From Tubulanus polymorphus (lineage: Eukaryota > Nemertea > Palaeonemertea > Tubulaniformes > Tubulanidae), in contig NC_134028.1 of the NCBI RefSeq assembly GCF_964204645.1, positions 11,141,001 through 11,205,000 on the forward strand: a DNA stretch of 64,000 nucleotides, in the 5' to 3' direction. Shown here piece after piece: positions 23,141 through 33,352 of the stretch (positions are counted from its first letter, which is position 1; every line of letters starts with the position of its first letter). A program made the translations under genes and the position numbers. The notes beneath the pieces were generated by a model. The model searched no databases, was not told where the DNA came from, and saw only the letters and a program-made list of their open reading frames with translations.

Positions 23141-23485
23141 ATGAATATAACTGTTGGATCGAGTATATGTTTTGGATTTGGTTTTAAACATGAGAAAGAA
23201 ATGAAATTCAACATTAATGATGTAATAACACATATTAAAAATATTGCATTTTGTAACGAAACAACATTTGAGTATGAAAAAACGATAGATAAAGAAACTT
23301 TTAATGTAGAAAAGATTACCGAGTCTTGAAGATTTTATGAATTAGGTGAAGATTTTATAATTGATGATATTAAAAGAATAATAAATGAAATATATGAAAA
23401 TGAACCTAATAATACTATAAATGTTGAAATAATCATAAATAAGACAACTAAATATTTTGAAGATAGTAATATTTTTGATAAATAA
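23141..23485 (+). pseudogene. Small conserved Polinton-family protein, copy B
   Basis: 115 codons with a single in-frame TGA near 23327; otherwise open to TAA at 23483. It begins MNITVGSSICFGFGFKHEK, has an acidic C-terminal half and no membrane segment. The stop abuts the ATG of the next gene. The start is preceded by TTTTTTCACTATATAA. Copy C (32996-33320) is homologous. I do not recognise the family; its place in the structural operon suggests a virion or assembly role. Confidence 0.55.
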
Positions 23486-23704
23486 ATGAGTGATAAGTGG
23501 ATAATAACTGGTTTATATAATGGAGCATTACTATCAGTTGGAACTGTTGGTTATTCAATGGTATTAAGAAAAGTTTTTAAAATGGGAAGTGTTAATGTTG
23601 ATAGATTTGATATAAATGATATCTTAAAATCAACATTAGCAGTTACTTTATCTAATTTAACTATTGATTATTTGGAAAAACAAAAATATATTCCTCCCAT
23701 ATAA
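23486..23704 (+). CDS. Small membrane protein (72 aa) of the Polinton family, copy B
   Basis: Intact 72-aa frame. The N-terminus, ITGLYNGALLSVGTVGYSMV, is a Gly-rich hydrophobic segment likely to span a membrane. The C-terminus has a second weak hydrophobic helix (STLAVTLSNLTIDYL) and ends KYIPPI. The copy at 33353-33574 differs by about three substitutions and one inserted residue (by eye), with no stop in either copy. The ATG directly follows the previous stop in TTTTTGATAAATAAATG. Function unknown; a virion membrane or vertex component is possible. Confidence 0.7.
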   Translation: MSDKWIITGLYNGALLSVGTVGYSMVLRKVFKMGSVNVDRFDINDILKSTLAVTLSNLTIDYLEKQKYIPPI

Positions 23705-23710
23705 ATGCAT

Positions 23711-23728
23711 AATTTTTTTGCTAAATAA
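23711..23728 (+). promoter_or_regulatory. T-tract + CTAAATAA start motif (gene 23729)
   Basis: AATTTTTTTGCTAAATAA sits directly before ATGG. The same arrangement recurs at most structural-gene starts; see the finding on the start motif. Confidence 0.6.
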
Positions 23729-24141
23729 ATGGCTTCTGCAATTATAACTATTATAGGATCGGCAATTGTTAACGCTTTAGCATTTACTGGCGGTGGTTAT
23801 TTAAGCATATTGAAAATAGTTCATAAGGAGAACAAAGAAGACATAACTTAGCATTAGAAAAATACAATAAAGCAGCCGAAGAATACAGAGAAAAGAGGCA
23901 AAACTATGTGGATTATATTAACAAGGAATATGATCAGAAGATTTCACATAGAGATTTTCAATCAGTTGATGATGCAATGAGTTTATATAACGCAGTAACC
24001 AATAAAGAAAAATTACATCTACATAAACCTAAATTATCAGATTATTATACCCCAAGTAATGAACAACAGAAATATGAAATAATATGGATTTTAGGAGGAA
24101 CTGTTATTGTTATATTTGTAGCATATCAATTTACTAATTAG
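23729..24141 (+). pseudogene. Conserved N-terminal-anchor protein of the Polinton family, copy B
   Basis: About 138 codons. It starts MASAIITIIGSAIVNALAF, a hydrophobic Gly/Ala anchor, followed by a charged helical stretch (LALEKYNKAAEEYR), a conserved FQSVDDAM region and a second hydrophobic segment at the end (GGTVIVIFVAYQF). Small deletions near 23800-23830, seen against copy C, break the frame; 23908-24141 remains open. It resembles a protein family that recurs beside Polinton capsid genes in marine invertebrate genomes (my recollection of the family, not checked). Role unknown. Confidence 0.65.
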
Positions 24142-24160
24142 TAATTTTTTTGCTAAATAA
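24142..24160 (+). promoter_or_regulatory. T-tract + CTAAATAA start motif (gene 24161)
   Basis: TAATTTTTTTGCTAAATAA directly before ATGG, nearly identical to the motif at 23711 and to 34016-34034 in copy C. Confidence 0.6.
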
Positions 24161-24596
24161 ATGGAAGATAAAGTTGATAATATTGATATTATTACTCATG
24201 ATATAAATAAAACTAAATTAAAAATATATTTAGAAAAACAAATATTAGAATTTGAAAGTGACTTAAAAGTTAAAAAGAAAAAAATTTTTAAAAAGTAAAA
24301 TTATATATTATTTTATTATTAGTGGTTCAGTTACAATTGGTTCTGTAATAACATGTTTAGCAATATTCAGTCCATTAACACCTTTAGCTATATCAATTGG
24401 TGTATTAGGATTAAGTTCAAGTGTTTTAACTGGTATAAGTTCATAATTAAATATAAAAAGTAATAAAGAAAAAATTAAAACTAATATAAAAGAAATTAAT
24501 AAATTAAAGAATACACTAGATTATATAATAAGTTTAAATGGCCATATATCAGTTGAAGAACAAGATAAATTATTAAAAGAATTAATAAATTATTAA
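24161..24596 (+). pseudogene. Small membrane protein with helical tail, copy B
   Basis: About 145 codons. It has a charged N-terminal helix (TKLKIYLEKQILEF), a central Gly/Ser/Ile-rich hydrophobic segment (SVITCLAIFSPLTPLAI), then a Lys/Asn-rich coiled tail. A frameshift near 24298 and an in-frame TAA near 24445 disable it. Homologue at 34035-34459 in C. Unknown family. Confidence 0.55.
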
Positions 24597-24612
24597 TTTT
24601 TTAATTATATAA

Positions 24613-25916
24613 ATGGGGTTTCCAAAAGCTTTCCAATATAATAAATCAATTAAATATAATATTCCTGCAATAAATTTTTAAAAAAATATTACATATAAAA
24701 ATTTATTTTTAAATTCATTAACTAGTTTAGAAATTTATTGTACTGAATCACAGTTTTTTATTTCTAAAATGGAAAATATATTTAATACATATGAAGTTAC
24801 TTTTACTCGAGATGAATATCATATATATATAAAGTAAAATCTTATATGAAATATTGGCAGAACCAATTAAATTTTGCAGTTTATTGTGCAACAACTGGTT
24901 GTGGTATAAGTTGGAATGATCATTTAAATAACTTAGATAAAAATTTGAATTATTCTGATTTAAAATTAATTCACACAATATTTAGATTTCATACATATTT
25001 TCAAATCAGAATAATATTAAATGAATTAGAATGTCCTTTACCCGGATCTAAATATTTTAAAGAATTGGATAATAATATTAAGCTATCTAAGTTTTATAAG
25101 ATATGTAATGAATTTAATATAAATATTAATTCTGATTTTAGAGCGCATGGTAAATTGCAAGGTATTAATGAAGAGTATGAAATTAAAAGAATTGATTATA
25201 TGCATAGAATTTCAGCTTATCATAATTATAAAATTGATAATAATAATGGTTGGATAAATTTTATTTTAGAAAATAGTGAAGGTTTTACTAACTCAGGTAT
25301 ACAAAGAATAAATCAATCAATTAGAACTTATTTGATATATATTCTAGGTGCACTAGTTGAAACAAGATCCCCAACAATTGGAAATTTAAATACATCATTT
25401 GATACACAGAAACAATTCAAAGTATTATTTGAAGATTCAATTCATAATGATAAAAATAGATCGATTCCAGAAAACATTGTAAGATATCAAAATTATCTAG
25501 ATAAATCACATATTAGATTAAATTATTGTGTAGGCCCTAATCTATTCATTATTTCTAATGATTTAGTATTAAAGATGGGAAATATAATTGGTTATAATAA
25601 TTTAATTAAAACTGCAACAATAAATAATTCATTTGGAGTAAATGATATAAATAAAAAGATTATTGCTGCTCCAAAATTAATTGAAGGTGAAAAAAATAAA
25701 AAACATATTCAATTAACAGAAACTAAAACTAAGAATATTAAATTGGTTAATGATTCTAAAATAAAAGATTACAATACATCAGAAAATATTAAAACTGATA
25801 ATATTCAACATGATATAATTAAAACTGATAATGATAATAAATCCCATGAAAATGCTAAATTAGCTTTAACTTGTATAGGAATTGTAATCGGAGGAATATT
25901 ATATTTTACATTTTAA
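24613..25916 (+). pseudogene. ~430-aa conserved Polinton-family protein, copy B
   Basis: Starts MGFPKAFQYNKSIKYNIPA after TTTTTTAATTATATAA. There are stops in the first ~75 codons; from 24846 the frame is open for 356 aa. Notable segments are AVYCATTGCGISWNDHL, FRFHTYFQIRIIL, NSEGFTNSGIQRINQSIRTY and a long conserved block around IPENIVRYQNYLDKSHIRL. A C-terminal hydrophobic anchor (LALTCIGIVIGGILYFTF) follows a low-complexity Asp/Lys stretch. It is larger than accessory genes usually are and lies upstream of the capsid gene. I take it as a structural or membrane-associated virion protein; no enzymatic motif is visible. It belongs to a family I associate with invertebrate Polinton-like loci. 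Confidence 0.65.
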
Positions 25917-25932
25917 TTTTTTTATTATGTAA
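25915..25932 (+). promoter_or_regulatory. T-tract + TTATGTAA start motif (gene 25933)
   Basis: AATTTTTTTATTATGTAA directly before ATGG; the same 18 bases precede the homologous gene at 35813 in copy C. Confidence 0.55.
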
Positions 25933-27346
25933 ATGGATGTAGATGGTGTTGAAGATTATGAAATGGGAGAAATGGGAATAATTAATGAAGGATATATTGA
26001 TGATGATTATAATGATGCAGAAACTAATATTGATAATGATGATGAATCAGCATACAATTCTAATTTAGCAGATAGTGGTTCTAAAGGCCAATCAACAGAT
26101 GAATTTGATAGAAGAACTAGATTGAGAATAAATACTGAAAATGAAAATCCAGATTTAGTAAGACAGAATTTAGAATATAATGAATATATTTATAATTTCA
26201 AACCTATATTTGAAAAATCTGGATATAATATAAATGCCAGAGGCGCCAGACTTTTAGTACAAGAATTAAAATCTTTAGATGGTGAATATTATTATCATTT
26301 GAAAGATGATTATTATATTGATATCTCTTATAAAAAACAAAACAAAATATTAGCGGAATTAACTTTGCTTAAGTTAGACCCATCTAGAATTAAAAGAATA
26401 AGAAATAGTAATGAACCAGAAGATGTAACACAAGAAGAAATTATTAAAAATGAAAGAGTATGTAAACAAAGAATTAATGACTTATTTGAAACAATCGATA
26501 ATAATTTAGAAACAGAAACAAAACAGAGGAGTTCAAACTGAAAAACTTTTACCAAATGGATTACTTGATGCAACAAAACAAGAATTAGAAGATTTAAATA
26601 TATTTTCTGATAAAGCAATTAGAGAAATTATTAGTATACAAAATAAAGCTGATAAATTTGCGCATGATAAAAGTATAAGAGATTTTAAAATTAGAATTTT
26701 AGAAGATGAATTATTTAAATCAAGAAAAGAATCAGAACAACTAAAATTAGATAGAGATAATAAAGTTATTGAAGAAATTGAATTTGAAAAAAGAAATGCA
26801 TATTTAGAAAAAGAAATTGATAATTTAGAATATAACATAGAATTTCAGAAAGAAGAAATGAAATTATTATTAAAAACATATGATTATTGTATTAATAGAT
26901 TAAAAGTTGTTGTTAAAGATTTAATAATAAAACCAAATTCTGAAATATCACTAAAAGATAGAATAAAATTATTATTTAAATTTGAAGGAATAACAATTCT
27001 TTCAATTCTAACAGCTGTAACTATGTTATTCACAACAATAGGTTTAGCTATATCAAATTCACTGAAATCTACTCCTACTCCCAATAAACCGGATAAACCC
27101 CCGAATGATAATAATTCTATACAAGATAAAGTTAAAGATGGTTTAAAGAAATTAGCAAAATATTTATGGGAACTATTTAAAAAATCTGCTGCAGCATTAC
27201 CTGGAGTTATTGCATCAATTGTTGGTTTTATATTGAAATCTGCTGGGAATATTCTTAACTTTGCTGCTGAACATATTATTTTATTTTTAATTACAGTTGT
27301 AAGTGCAATTATTTTTGGGTTAGTGAATATGATAAAAAATAAATAA
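25933..27346 (+). pseudogene. Acidic coiled-coil membrane protein, copy B
   Basis: About 470 codons with one frameshift near 26520. Order: a highly acidic N-terminus (DDDYNDAETNIDNDDE), a middle domain (ARGARLLVQELKSLDGEYYY), a long coiled coil (~26580-26860), and a C-terminal module. That module has a hydrophobic segment (TILSILTAVTMLFTTIGLAI), a Pro-rich hinge (PTPNKPDKPPND), an amphipathic helix and a final membrane segment (ILFLITVVSAIIFGLV). The second half is open as 26858-27346. Twenty bases later the candidate capsid gene starts. Homologues: 35813-36842 (C, missing the C-terminal module) and 7423-9025 (A). A scaffold or membrane-linking virion role is plausible but inferred. Confidence 0.65.
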
Positions 27347-27347
27347 T

Positions 27348-27366
27348 TAATTTTTTTGTTAAATAA
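27348..27366 (+). promoter_or_regulatory. T-tract + GTTAAATAA start motif (candidate capsid gene)
   Basis: A run of T followed by GTTAAATAA abuts the ATG at 27367. Same architecture as other structural genes. Confidence 0.6.
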
Positions 27367-28620
27367 ATGAGTGGGAGTTATATAAGTCCTTCTAAGAATT
27401 CTAGAATATCTAATGCTATTAAAGCAGAAAGAGCACATCATATAATTACTCATAATCCTTCTAATATAAATCCCGATGAAACTTTATATGTTAGAATTCC
27501 TCGATAAACACAAAATACTTTTTATGTTCCAAATAGTATTTATTTATCAGCCGATATAAAAGTAACTGGTAATAATAATAATTATGTTGTTGATAATGTT
27601 GGGAGATATTTGATTAAAAAATTAGCTGTAAAGATTGGGCCAGAAACAGTTTTCTCATTAGATAATTATAATTTATTTATGCATCATAAAGATTTATGGT
27701 TAACAAAAGAAAATAGAAATAATATGATATTTCAAGGCATCCAATCAGAAAACCAAAATAAATTACTATCAGGAGCTAATGACGCAATAGTAACTAATGC
27801 TACAGATATAATAATTTGATAAAAAAGATTTATGGAAGCAAATATAAAATTCCATTAGACTTTGAATTGATAAATACTAATGCGCCTTTATATAAATTCT
27901 TAATTCAAGAACAGATTATATTCGAAATAACATTTGCTCCTGTAAATGAAATTGTATTATCTAGCGTTGTTAAAGATATGGGTTATGAATTATCGAATAT
28001 ATGTTTAGAATATAATACAGTAACTGATGAAAATATTGCTAGCATAATTCAAACTCAATACAACCAAGGATTTTCATTATTATATGATTATATTGAAAAA
28101 TTTAAAACTGTAACTATTAATGCAAGTGATGAAATAATTAGAGTGAATATTAACATCCCAAGAAGATCTATTAAAGGTATATTAATATTTCTTACCATTG
28201 CAACATATTCTAATGGCGCAATAAATGTTGATAATTATTATAATCCTGAAATAACAAAAGTAGAAATAACTACCGAAGGAATAGCAAATAAAATATTTTG
28301 TCAAGGAATGAGAATGATACATACAATATCCAGAAATTAGAAAACATTTTATGAATGAAAAAGTAAAATCATCTGAAAATTGTAATATTAATCAAATTGA
28401 TTATTATACAGGTAATAAATATGCATTATGGTTAGATTTTAGAACAACAGAGGATAATTCATTACATGGTTCTGGGAAAAAACTACAGAACACTAAAGAT
28501 GGAATACAATTATTCATGAAAAAGAAAAAAGGAGGCGAAAATTTCAAAATGCGCATTTATATTATATCCGACGCGCAATTAAATATTGTAAATTCACAAT
28601 TAGATAGTATTATGTTTTAA
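27367..28620 (+). pseudogene. Candidate double-jelly-roll major capsid protein, copy B
   Basis: 418 codons including the stop, from MSGSYISPS to the TAA at 28618. Features are ETLYVRIPR near the start, a beta-rich stretch, KIGPETVFSLDNYNLFMHH, FEITFAPVNEIVLSS near the middle, RRSIKGILIFL, an LHGSGKK region and the ending DSIMF. Breaks are an in-frame TAA at 27505, a shift near 27815 and an opposite shift near 28335 that restores the frame. Size, beta-rich character and position downstream of the other structural genes fit a Polinton/adintovirus-type major capsid protein. No other gene in the element is a better candidate except the 24613 family. Copy A carries the same gene, interrupted at 5000-6277; copy C has lost it. 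Confidence 0.65.
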
Positions 28621-28669
28621 GTGTTATGAAATATTAAAATTTTAACTTTAATAAAAAATCTTATATTAA

Positions 28670-29285
28670 ATGGAAGGTGGAATATATGAAATACAAACTC
28701 CAAGTGAAATTATATCAGATATATATATATTATATATTACCATATGAATACAGTAATTATTTTGGAGAATACTTTAATCAATTCAAATATAGAATAAGTA
28801 AAATAGATAATAATATTGAAACAAAAATGGAAGATAATATTGAATTAAAATAGATAATAATATTGAAACAAAAATAGAAGATAATATTGAATCTAAAATA
28901 GAAGATAATGTTATACCTTCTACATCGAATGATGATAAGATTAAACCTGATATCAAAACCAAAAAGATAAATGAAAAATATTGTGACGTATGTAAACAGT
29001 ATAAAAGTTATAAGAATTGGGCAACTCATCTTAATCCACTCAAGCATAAGAAAAATAAGAATAAGACTATAAATGAATTTGATAATGATAATGTTAAAGA
29101 AGATAAATATTGTGAAGAATGTGATAAATATATAAGTCGTAGTAATTTTTCAAAGCATAAATTAACTCAAATACATTTGGATAATATAGAAAGAAATATA
29201 TGTGAAAAGTGTAATGTTGTTGTATTACCTAAAGATAGAATTAAACATGATAATTCTATTGAACATACAATAAAAGCTATTGATT
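28670..29285 (+). pseudogene. Zinc-finger protein 2, copy B, truncated
   Basis: Starts with the same MEGGIYEIQTPSE-type N-terminus as copy A, then IEDNIE-type repeats. There are frameshifts near 28725 and 28850. The C-terminal part keeps three fingers with Cx2C-x11-Hx5H spacing: CDVCKQYKSYKNWATH, CEECDKYISRSNFSKH and CEKCNVVVLPKDRIKH. The same unusual His-x5-His spacing is seen in the TIR finger module, so the family uses one finger type in three genes. The frame is cut at 29285, where host sequence begins. Probably nucleic-acid binding. Confidence 0.65.
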
Positions 29286-29326
29286 CAAAACACCTTTATA
29301 GAGTAACAACTGTATTTTTGGTTTAC

Positions 29327-29474
29327 CTTTGTCAGCGATATGATGTTGGTATTGAGCCAATTCATGTAAAATCGCGGTACGTTTTTTGATGTGAGTATTG
29401 GTTTCATTGGTTCTCGGCTTAAACGACGTATAATCGATGCGATTGAAGACATGGCGAACCTCTGTCGATGACAT
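29327..29474 (-). CDS. Candidate first coding exon of an unidentified host gene
   Basis: The minus strand has an ATG at 29474 and 49 open codons starting MSSTEVRHVFNRIDYTSFK, rich in charged and polar residues. It ends at a good donor, GACAAAG|GTAAACC (29326/29327). Base composition is host-like, unlike the flanking elements. The next exon would lie to the left, across element B, so B would sit in its first intron. I do not recognise the protein. The frame also continues upstream in the same direction, so the start is uncertain. Confidence 0.4.
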
Positions 29475-30143
29475 GGTCAACTGAGTTAAAATTCTACGAA
29501 AAACTGTTTTTGGCGGGAAAATTCTTAGCTCTCGCGTATAAAATTGCAATGACCTCGATTGGGGGGCGTTGTCTCTACGAGCGAATGGGATTGGCTTTTT
29601 TGGGATGTACGGGGAATTCCAGTGCTACTAAAATAGAATGGCGTACGTTTCATTGGACTAGGTGCCGTATACGTGCGGATTTCGAATGCTCATTGCTGGT
29701 GAGGATGTAATTATTTCACTCATCTGCCATAGGTATTGTTTCATTTTAATACCCGGTGATTGTGCTGATTGACATTGAGGTGTAAGCGAATATTCACTTA
29801 CACGAGGCCTCCACATGCACGCGGAGTGCTACACCACACACACACAAGCTCGTACAGTACACTACTAAGGGTGATGCTGTAACGCGTGCACGTTTAACAT
29901 GAAAATAGGCTGAATAATTGTAGCAGAAGATGAGCGCTGTGTTTTCTGTTCGATAGAATTTGTAATAAATTGTAATTTCTTGTGACCTGAAAATACTAAG
30001 CAGCAAACTATAAGGTCTGTCGAGGTCTGAATATTGTAGTGGTAAATTCCAGGATTTAGAACGATATAATAGCCGATTTCTTCTGTACCGGTATTTTAGC
30101 TTCCGTGGCCAACATTGGAAGAGGTTTCCAAGACCCAATATTC
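29475..30143. other. Host DNA between the candidate exon and repeat R
   Basis: Host-like composition. It could hold the promoter of the 29327-29474 exon. No further coding signal; ORFs on either strand show no domain. Confidence 0.4.
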
Positions 30144-31016
30144 AGCCACCCTCTGATATGTGACATCATATGAATTTTAGGCCATACCAAAATAATGGTC
30201 TGTTTGCCGTAACCCGACCAACCCAACTTCAGAGGTACCGAGTGAAAACTTTTTTCTGGGGTTCATTGAAATGAATTTTATTTTTGATAAAAACGGCCGA
30301 CCGACTATGAGCTACGTATGTTTGAATTTTAGTGTGCATCGTATGAAAATATGCCTTGACATGTGGCCTAGTTTAAGTTTCCAGGAAACTGGCGAGTTCC
30401 AATAAGCTGTCATTCATTCTAATAGTGACTATATTAAAGCTGGTAACGTAAAAGCGCGCACATATTCAATGTACTGTTTCATTTTTAACACAGAGATGAC
30501 GCTCTGGACGAAGTTATAATTTTAGAATAATTCTTGAAATCTACGCTATTAGACAAATTTCCCGTGCACAACGTATATGATTTTTTTGCAATATTGTTTC
30601 CATGTAAAAAAGCCCAAAGGTGAAAAATTTGTTTTTTTTCCCAAAAATTTTGCAAAAAAAAATTTCTACCTACTCATCCTGAAAAATTGAGTCGGTGTTG
30701 CGGCAAACAGACAATTATTTTGGGATGGCCTTATTTGAATATTTTTTCATATTGTGAAACATATTTTTTTGAAGATATAAAATAGTTTCCCTGATGCGCC
30801 TATTTGTACCCTACAAAATTTTGGACGTGGACCGCAAACAAATGTATATCTTTGGTCTTATTTGACTACAAAATAATTCTTTAAGAAAGATAGAATACAA
30901 TATAAACTTGTGAAACTTTGAAGTCACGAATTAAAAAGATTTTTCAAGCAATGCCCTTACTCCAAACAACCTCTAGCTTTCAAGGTAAACCAAACTTTGC
31001 CCATGGGCAATTTATT
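30144..31016 (+). repeat. Dispersed repeat R, copy 1, with internal MITE
   Basis: Matches 42726-43590 in the same orientation from AGCCACCCTCTG to CCATGGGCAATTTATT. Inside, 30179-30213 and 30697-30731 form ~35-bp terminal inverted repeats (AGGCCAT...GTCTGTTTGCCG), so the core is a ~553-bp MITE-like element. Homology between copies extends beyond the MITE on both sides. Element C sequence starts where the R homology ends. Confidence 0.8.
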
Positions 31017-31521
31017 TTATATCGAAAATAATTATCATAGGAAATTATATAGATCAATTTTTATCGATTATGTAAGAAATACTCCAAAACAAGTATTATC
31101 AGATCTAAAAACTCGTCATACATATATACTATCATTTCCAGGTGATTATAATGATATGCATTATTTCATAAAATTTAAAAATATAGATTTTTTAACAGAA
31201 TTGAAAAAAGTTGCTGCTAATGATAATTATGATAATAAAAGTGATAACGTTGATGAAATAATTCACTACTACAGTTATAAAGATTTTTCACAGGATGTTA
31301 TAAATGAAATAAGAAATGATGCAAAAAATAAATATAAAAATATAAGTGAAGACAAATTAAACCAATATATTTATTTAACTTATGAATTGGATGCTAAAGG
31401 TTTGAATGCTGTTGATGGTTATCATACTAAACTATTAGGTGAAGTTGAAGGTGAAAGAAAATCACAAGAATTAAAAACTGCACGACTCAAATTGATTTTA
31501 GAATTAGAAGCAGAAAAGTAA
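31017..31521 (+). CDS. Accessory ORF 1 of element C, 5'-truncated
   Basis: Open frame of about 168 codons from the R junction; the ATG at 30997 lies in repeat R, so the native N-terminus is lost. Segments: NYHRKLYRSIFIDYVR, ILSFPGDYNDMHYFI, then a charged C-terminus ending LKLILELEAEK. It lies just before a palindrome cluster and a leftward ATPase 3' end, the same position as 36902-37288, but the two proteins show no similarity by eye. Unknown family. Confidence 0.5.
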
Positions 31522-31547
31522 TTTAAAATATGAATATTATACCCTTG

Positions 31548-32160
31548 TGTCTTTATTGTCTTTAGTAGGCTTAGTACTTTTAGTATATAAAGAATAAATC
31601 TTTATTTTATTATTAGTGAATAAAATTATTTTTAAAACTACTAAACTACTAAAGACAATAAAGACATAAATATATATATTACTGTTTCAATAATTATATT
31701 TATTCATCTGATGGATTTTATATATTACTGTTTCAATAATTAAATCTATTTATCACACATATTTATTATATATTACTGTTTCAATAATGATAAATATTAT
31801 AGATTTATCATATATAAAAATTATTTATATATTTATTTTTCTAAGTACTAATAAAATAAAGATTTATTCTTTATGTACTAAACGTACTAAAAGTAATAAT
31901 AACAAACACATATAGATGTAATAAATATCATAGATTTATTTAACTCACAGATTTATTATATATATTTGATTCAGTAATGATAAATCTGTGAGATAAATAA
32001 ATCTATGATATTTATAACAACTATATGTGTTTGTTATGTCTTTATTATCTTTATTTTCTTTAGCAGTTTAGTAGTTCTATTTTATTTTTAAAGTATTAAT
32101 AATATAAAGATTTATTCTTTATGTACTAAAAGTACTAAAGATAATAAAGACACAAGAAAG
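31548..32160. repeat. Palindrome cluster of the arm-convergence zone (first)
   Basis: Several long inverted repeats. One pairs TGTCTTTATTGTCTTTAG (~31549) with its complement near 31650-31668. Another has ~52-base arms, starting ACAAACACATATAGATG near 31910 and closing near 32036. Between them a ~47-bp unit with TATTACTGTTTCAATAATTA occurs three times (~31677, 31722, 31770). It lies between a rightward ORF and a leftward ATPase 3' end, so it could be a bidirectional terminator, a structural element or a replication signal. Confidence 0.65.
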
Positions 32161-32194
32161 GTATTAATTTGAAATAATTTAAATTATTCTAATT

Positions 32195-32423
32195 TTATTT
32201 TATAAATTTATATTCACATAGAAATTGTAGCCTCGGAAGTAATTTTGAACCTTTATTATTCTTTAATTTATTCATATATTTATCATGTAATTCAGTAGGT
32301 ATAATTTGATTTTCTTCCAATGATTGTTGCATAGATTTTCTATCTTTATTGTAGAATAAAACTAAAAATCTTATATTCTCCCTAAAGTCTTTAACAATTG
32401 AATTATATTTTTTGATTTAAAAA
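32195..32423 (-). pseudogene. 3' fragment of the packaging ATPase gene
   Basis: Minus-strand copy of 38046-38275 with the same stop position and C-terminal codons. It covers only the last ~75 codons and is cut at 32423 by a join to the minor capsid gene on the opposite strand. Walker motifs are absent. It marks a deletion or recombination junction. Confidence 0.75.
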
Positions 32424-32979
32424 TATGGATAAATGGTATCATCTATTTCTAAGACCGGGATTATATAATTTAGAAACATAATCTCAAGAAATTAATAGAA
32501 GAGCTCGGTTAAAAGTGGGTGAATCTGTTGGGTTTAACATTAAATTTAATAAAATTGATAGTACTAATAAAATAAGAATAAATAAGTTAACTAATGAACA
32601 ATATAAATTCATAGTAAGAAAACCATTAGCTAAAATGCTAGGAGTTGATCCAAATAAAGTTTATTCAAATGTTGATACTACGCCAAATATAATACCTTTT
32701 ATGCACTTCTATATTTATTGTAATTTAATTGATCCTACAAAAACATTCGAAGCAACTAAAGATACAATTTGTAATTCTGGTTTATTAAATATTTTACCAT
32801 TAAAAAATGTCAAACAATTTGGAACTCAAATAAATTATTATTTAACTGAATGTGATTTCAAACCTTGTATTTCACATTTTAATAATTTTAGATTAGAAAT
32901 TAGAAATCATAATGGATACTTAATTGATTTGAATAACTTTCCTGTAATTTATGAATTAGTTATAAGATGTAAAGAGTAA
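32423..32979 (+). pseudogene. Candidate minor capsid (penton-like) protein, copy C, 5'-truncated
   Basis: Begins inside the gene at the equivalent of B position ~22565. There is an in-frame TAA near 32480; from 32515 it is open for 154 aa to the natural stop. It keeps the HFYIYCNLIDPTKTF and LEIRNHNGYLIDLNNF segments typical of the penton-like C-terminus. The B, C and D copies align throughout. Confidence 0.6.
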
Positions 32980-32995
32980 TGTTTCACCTATATAA

Positions 32996-33320
32996 ATGAA
33001 TATAACTGTTGGACCGAGTATATGTTTTGGATTTGATTTTAAACATGAGAAAGCAAAGGAAATTTAACATTAATGATGTAATTATACATATTAAAAATAT
33101 TGCATTTTCTAATGAAACAACATTTGAGTATGAAACAACAATAGATAAAGAAACTTTAAATGTAGAAAAGACTACTAATTTAATTAGAGAATCTTTAAGA
33201 TTTTATGAATTAGATGAAGATTTTATCATCGATGATATCAAAAAAATAATAATTGAAATATACACAAATGAAACTAGTAATGAAATAAATGTTGAAATAA
33301 TTATAAATAAGATAACTTAA
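32996..33320 (+). pseudogene. Small conserved Polinton-family protein, copy C
   Basis: Homologue of 23141-23485. The ATG at 32996 follows CCTATATAA. A frameshift after ~17 codons moves the rest into the frame read from 33009, and the end differs slightly (ATAACTTAA at 33320). Unknown function. Confidence 0.55.
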
Positions 33321-33352
33321 TATTTCGATGATAGTAATTTTTTTGATAATAA

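Larger units (their letters stand above)
17883..29285 (+). mobile_element. Polinton/Maverick-family element B (left terminus to zinc-finger gene 2)
   Basis: AT-rich 11.4-kb block. It holds terminal palindrome P2, the left TIR, zinc-finger-PolB, a candidate minor capsid gene, small genes, the candidate major capsid gene and zinc-finger protein 2, all on the plus strand. Protein-primed-type PolB together with (in copy C) an integrase and a packaging ATPase is the defining Polinton gene set. The element stops abruptly at 29285 inside zinc-finger gene 2 without a right terminus. Most genes carry one or a few disablements, so it is an old but not ancient copy. Confidence 0.9.

Noticed and set aside
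26884-27453. 189-aa minus-strand ORF
   Set aside because: Antisense of the acidic coiled-coil membrane protein and the capsid-gene start. The plus frame is conserved in copies A and C, the minus frame is not.
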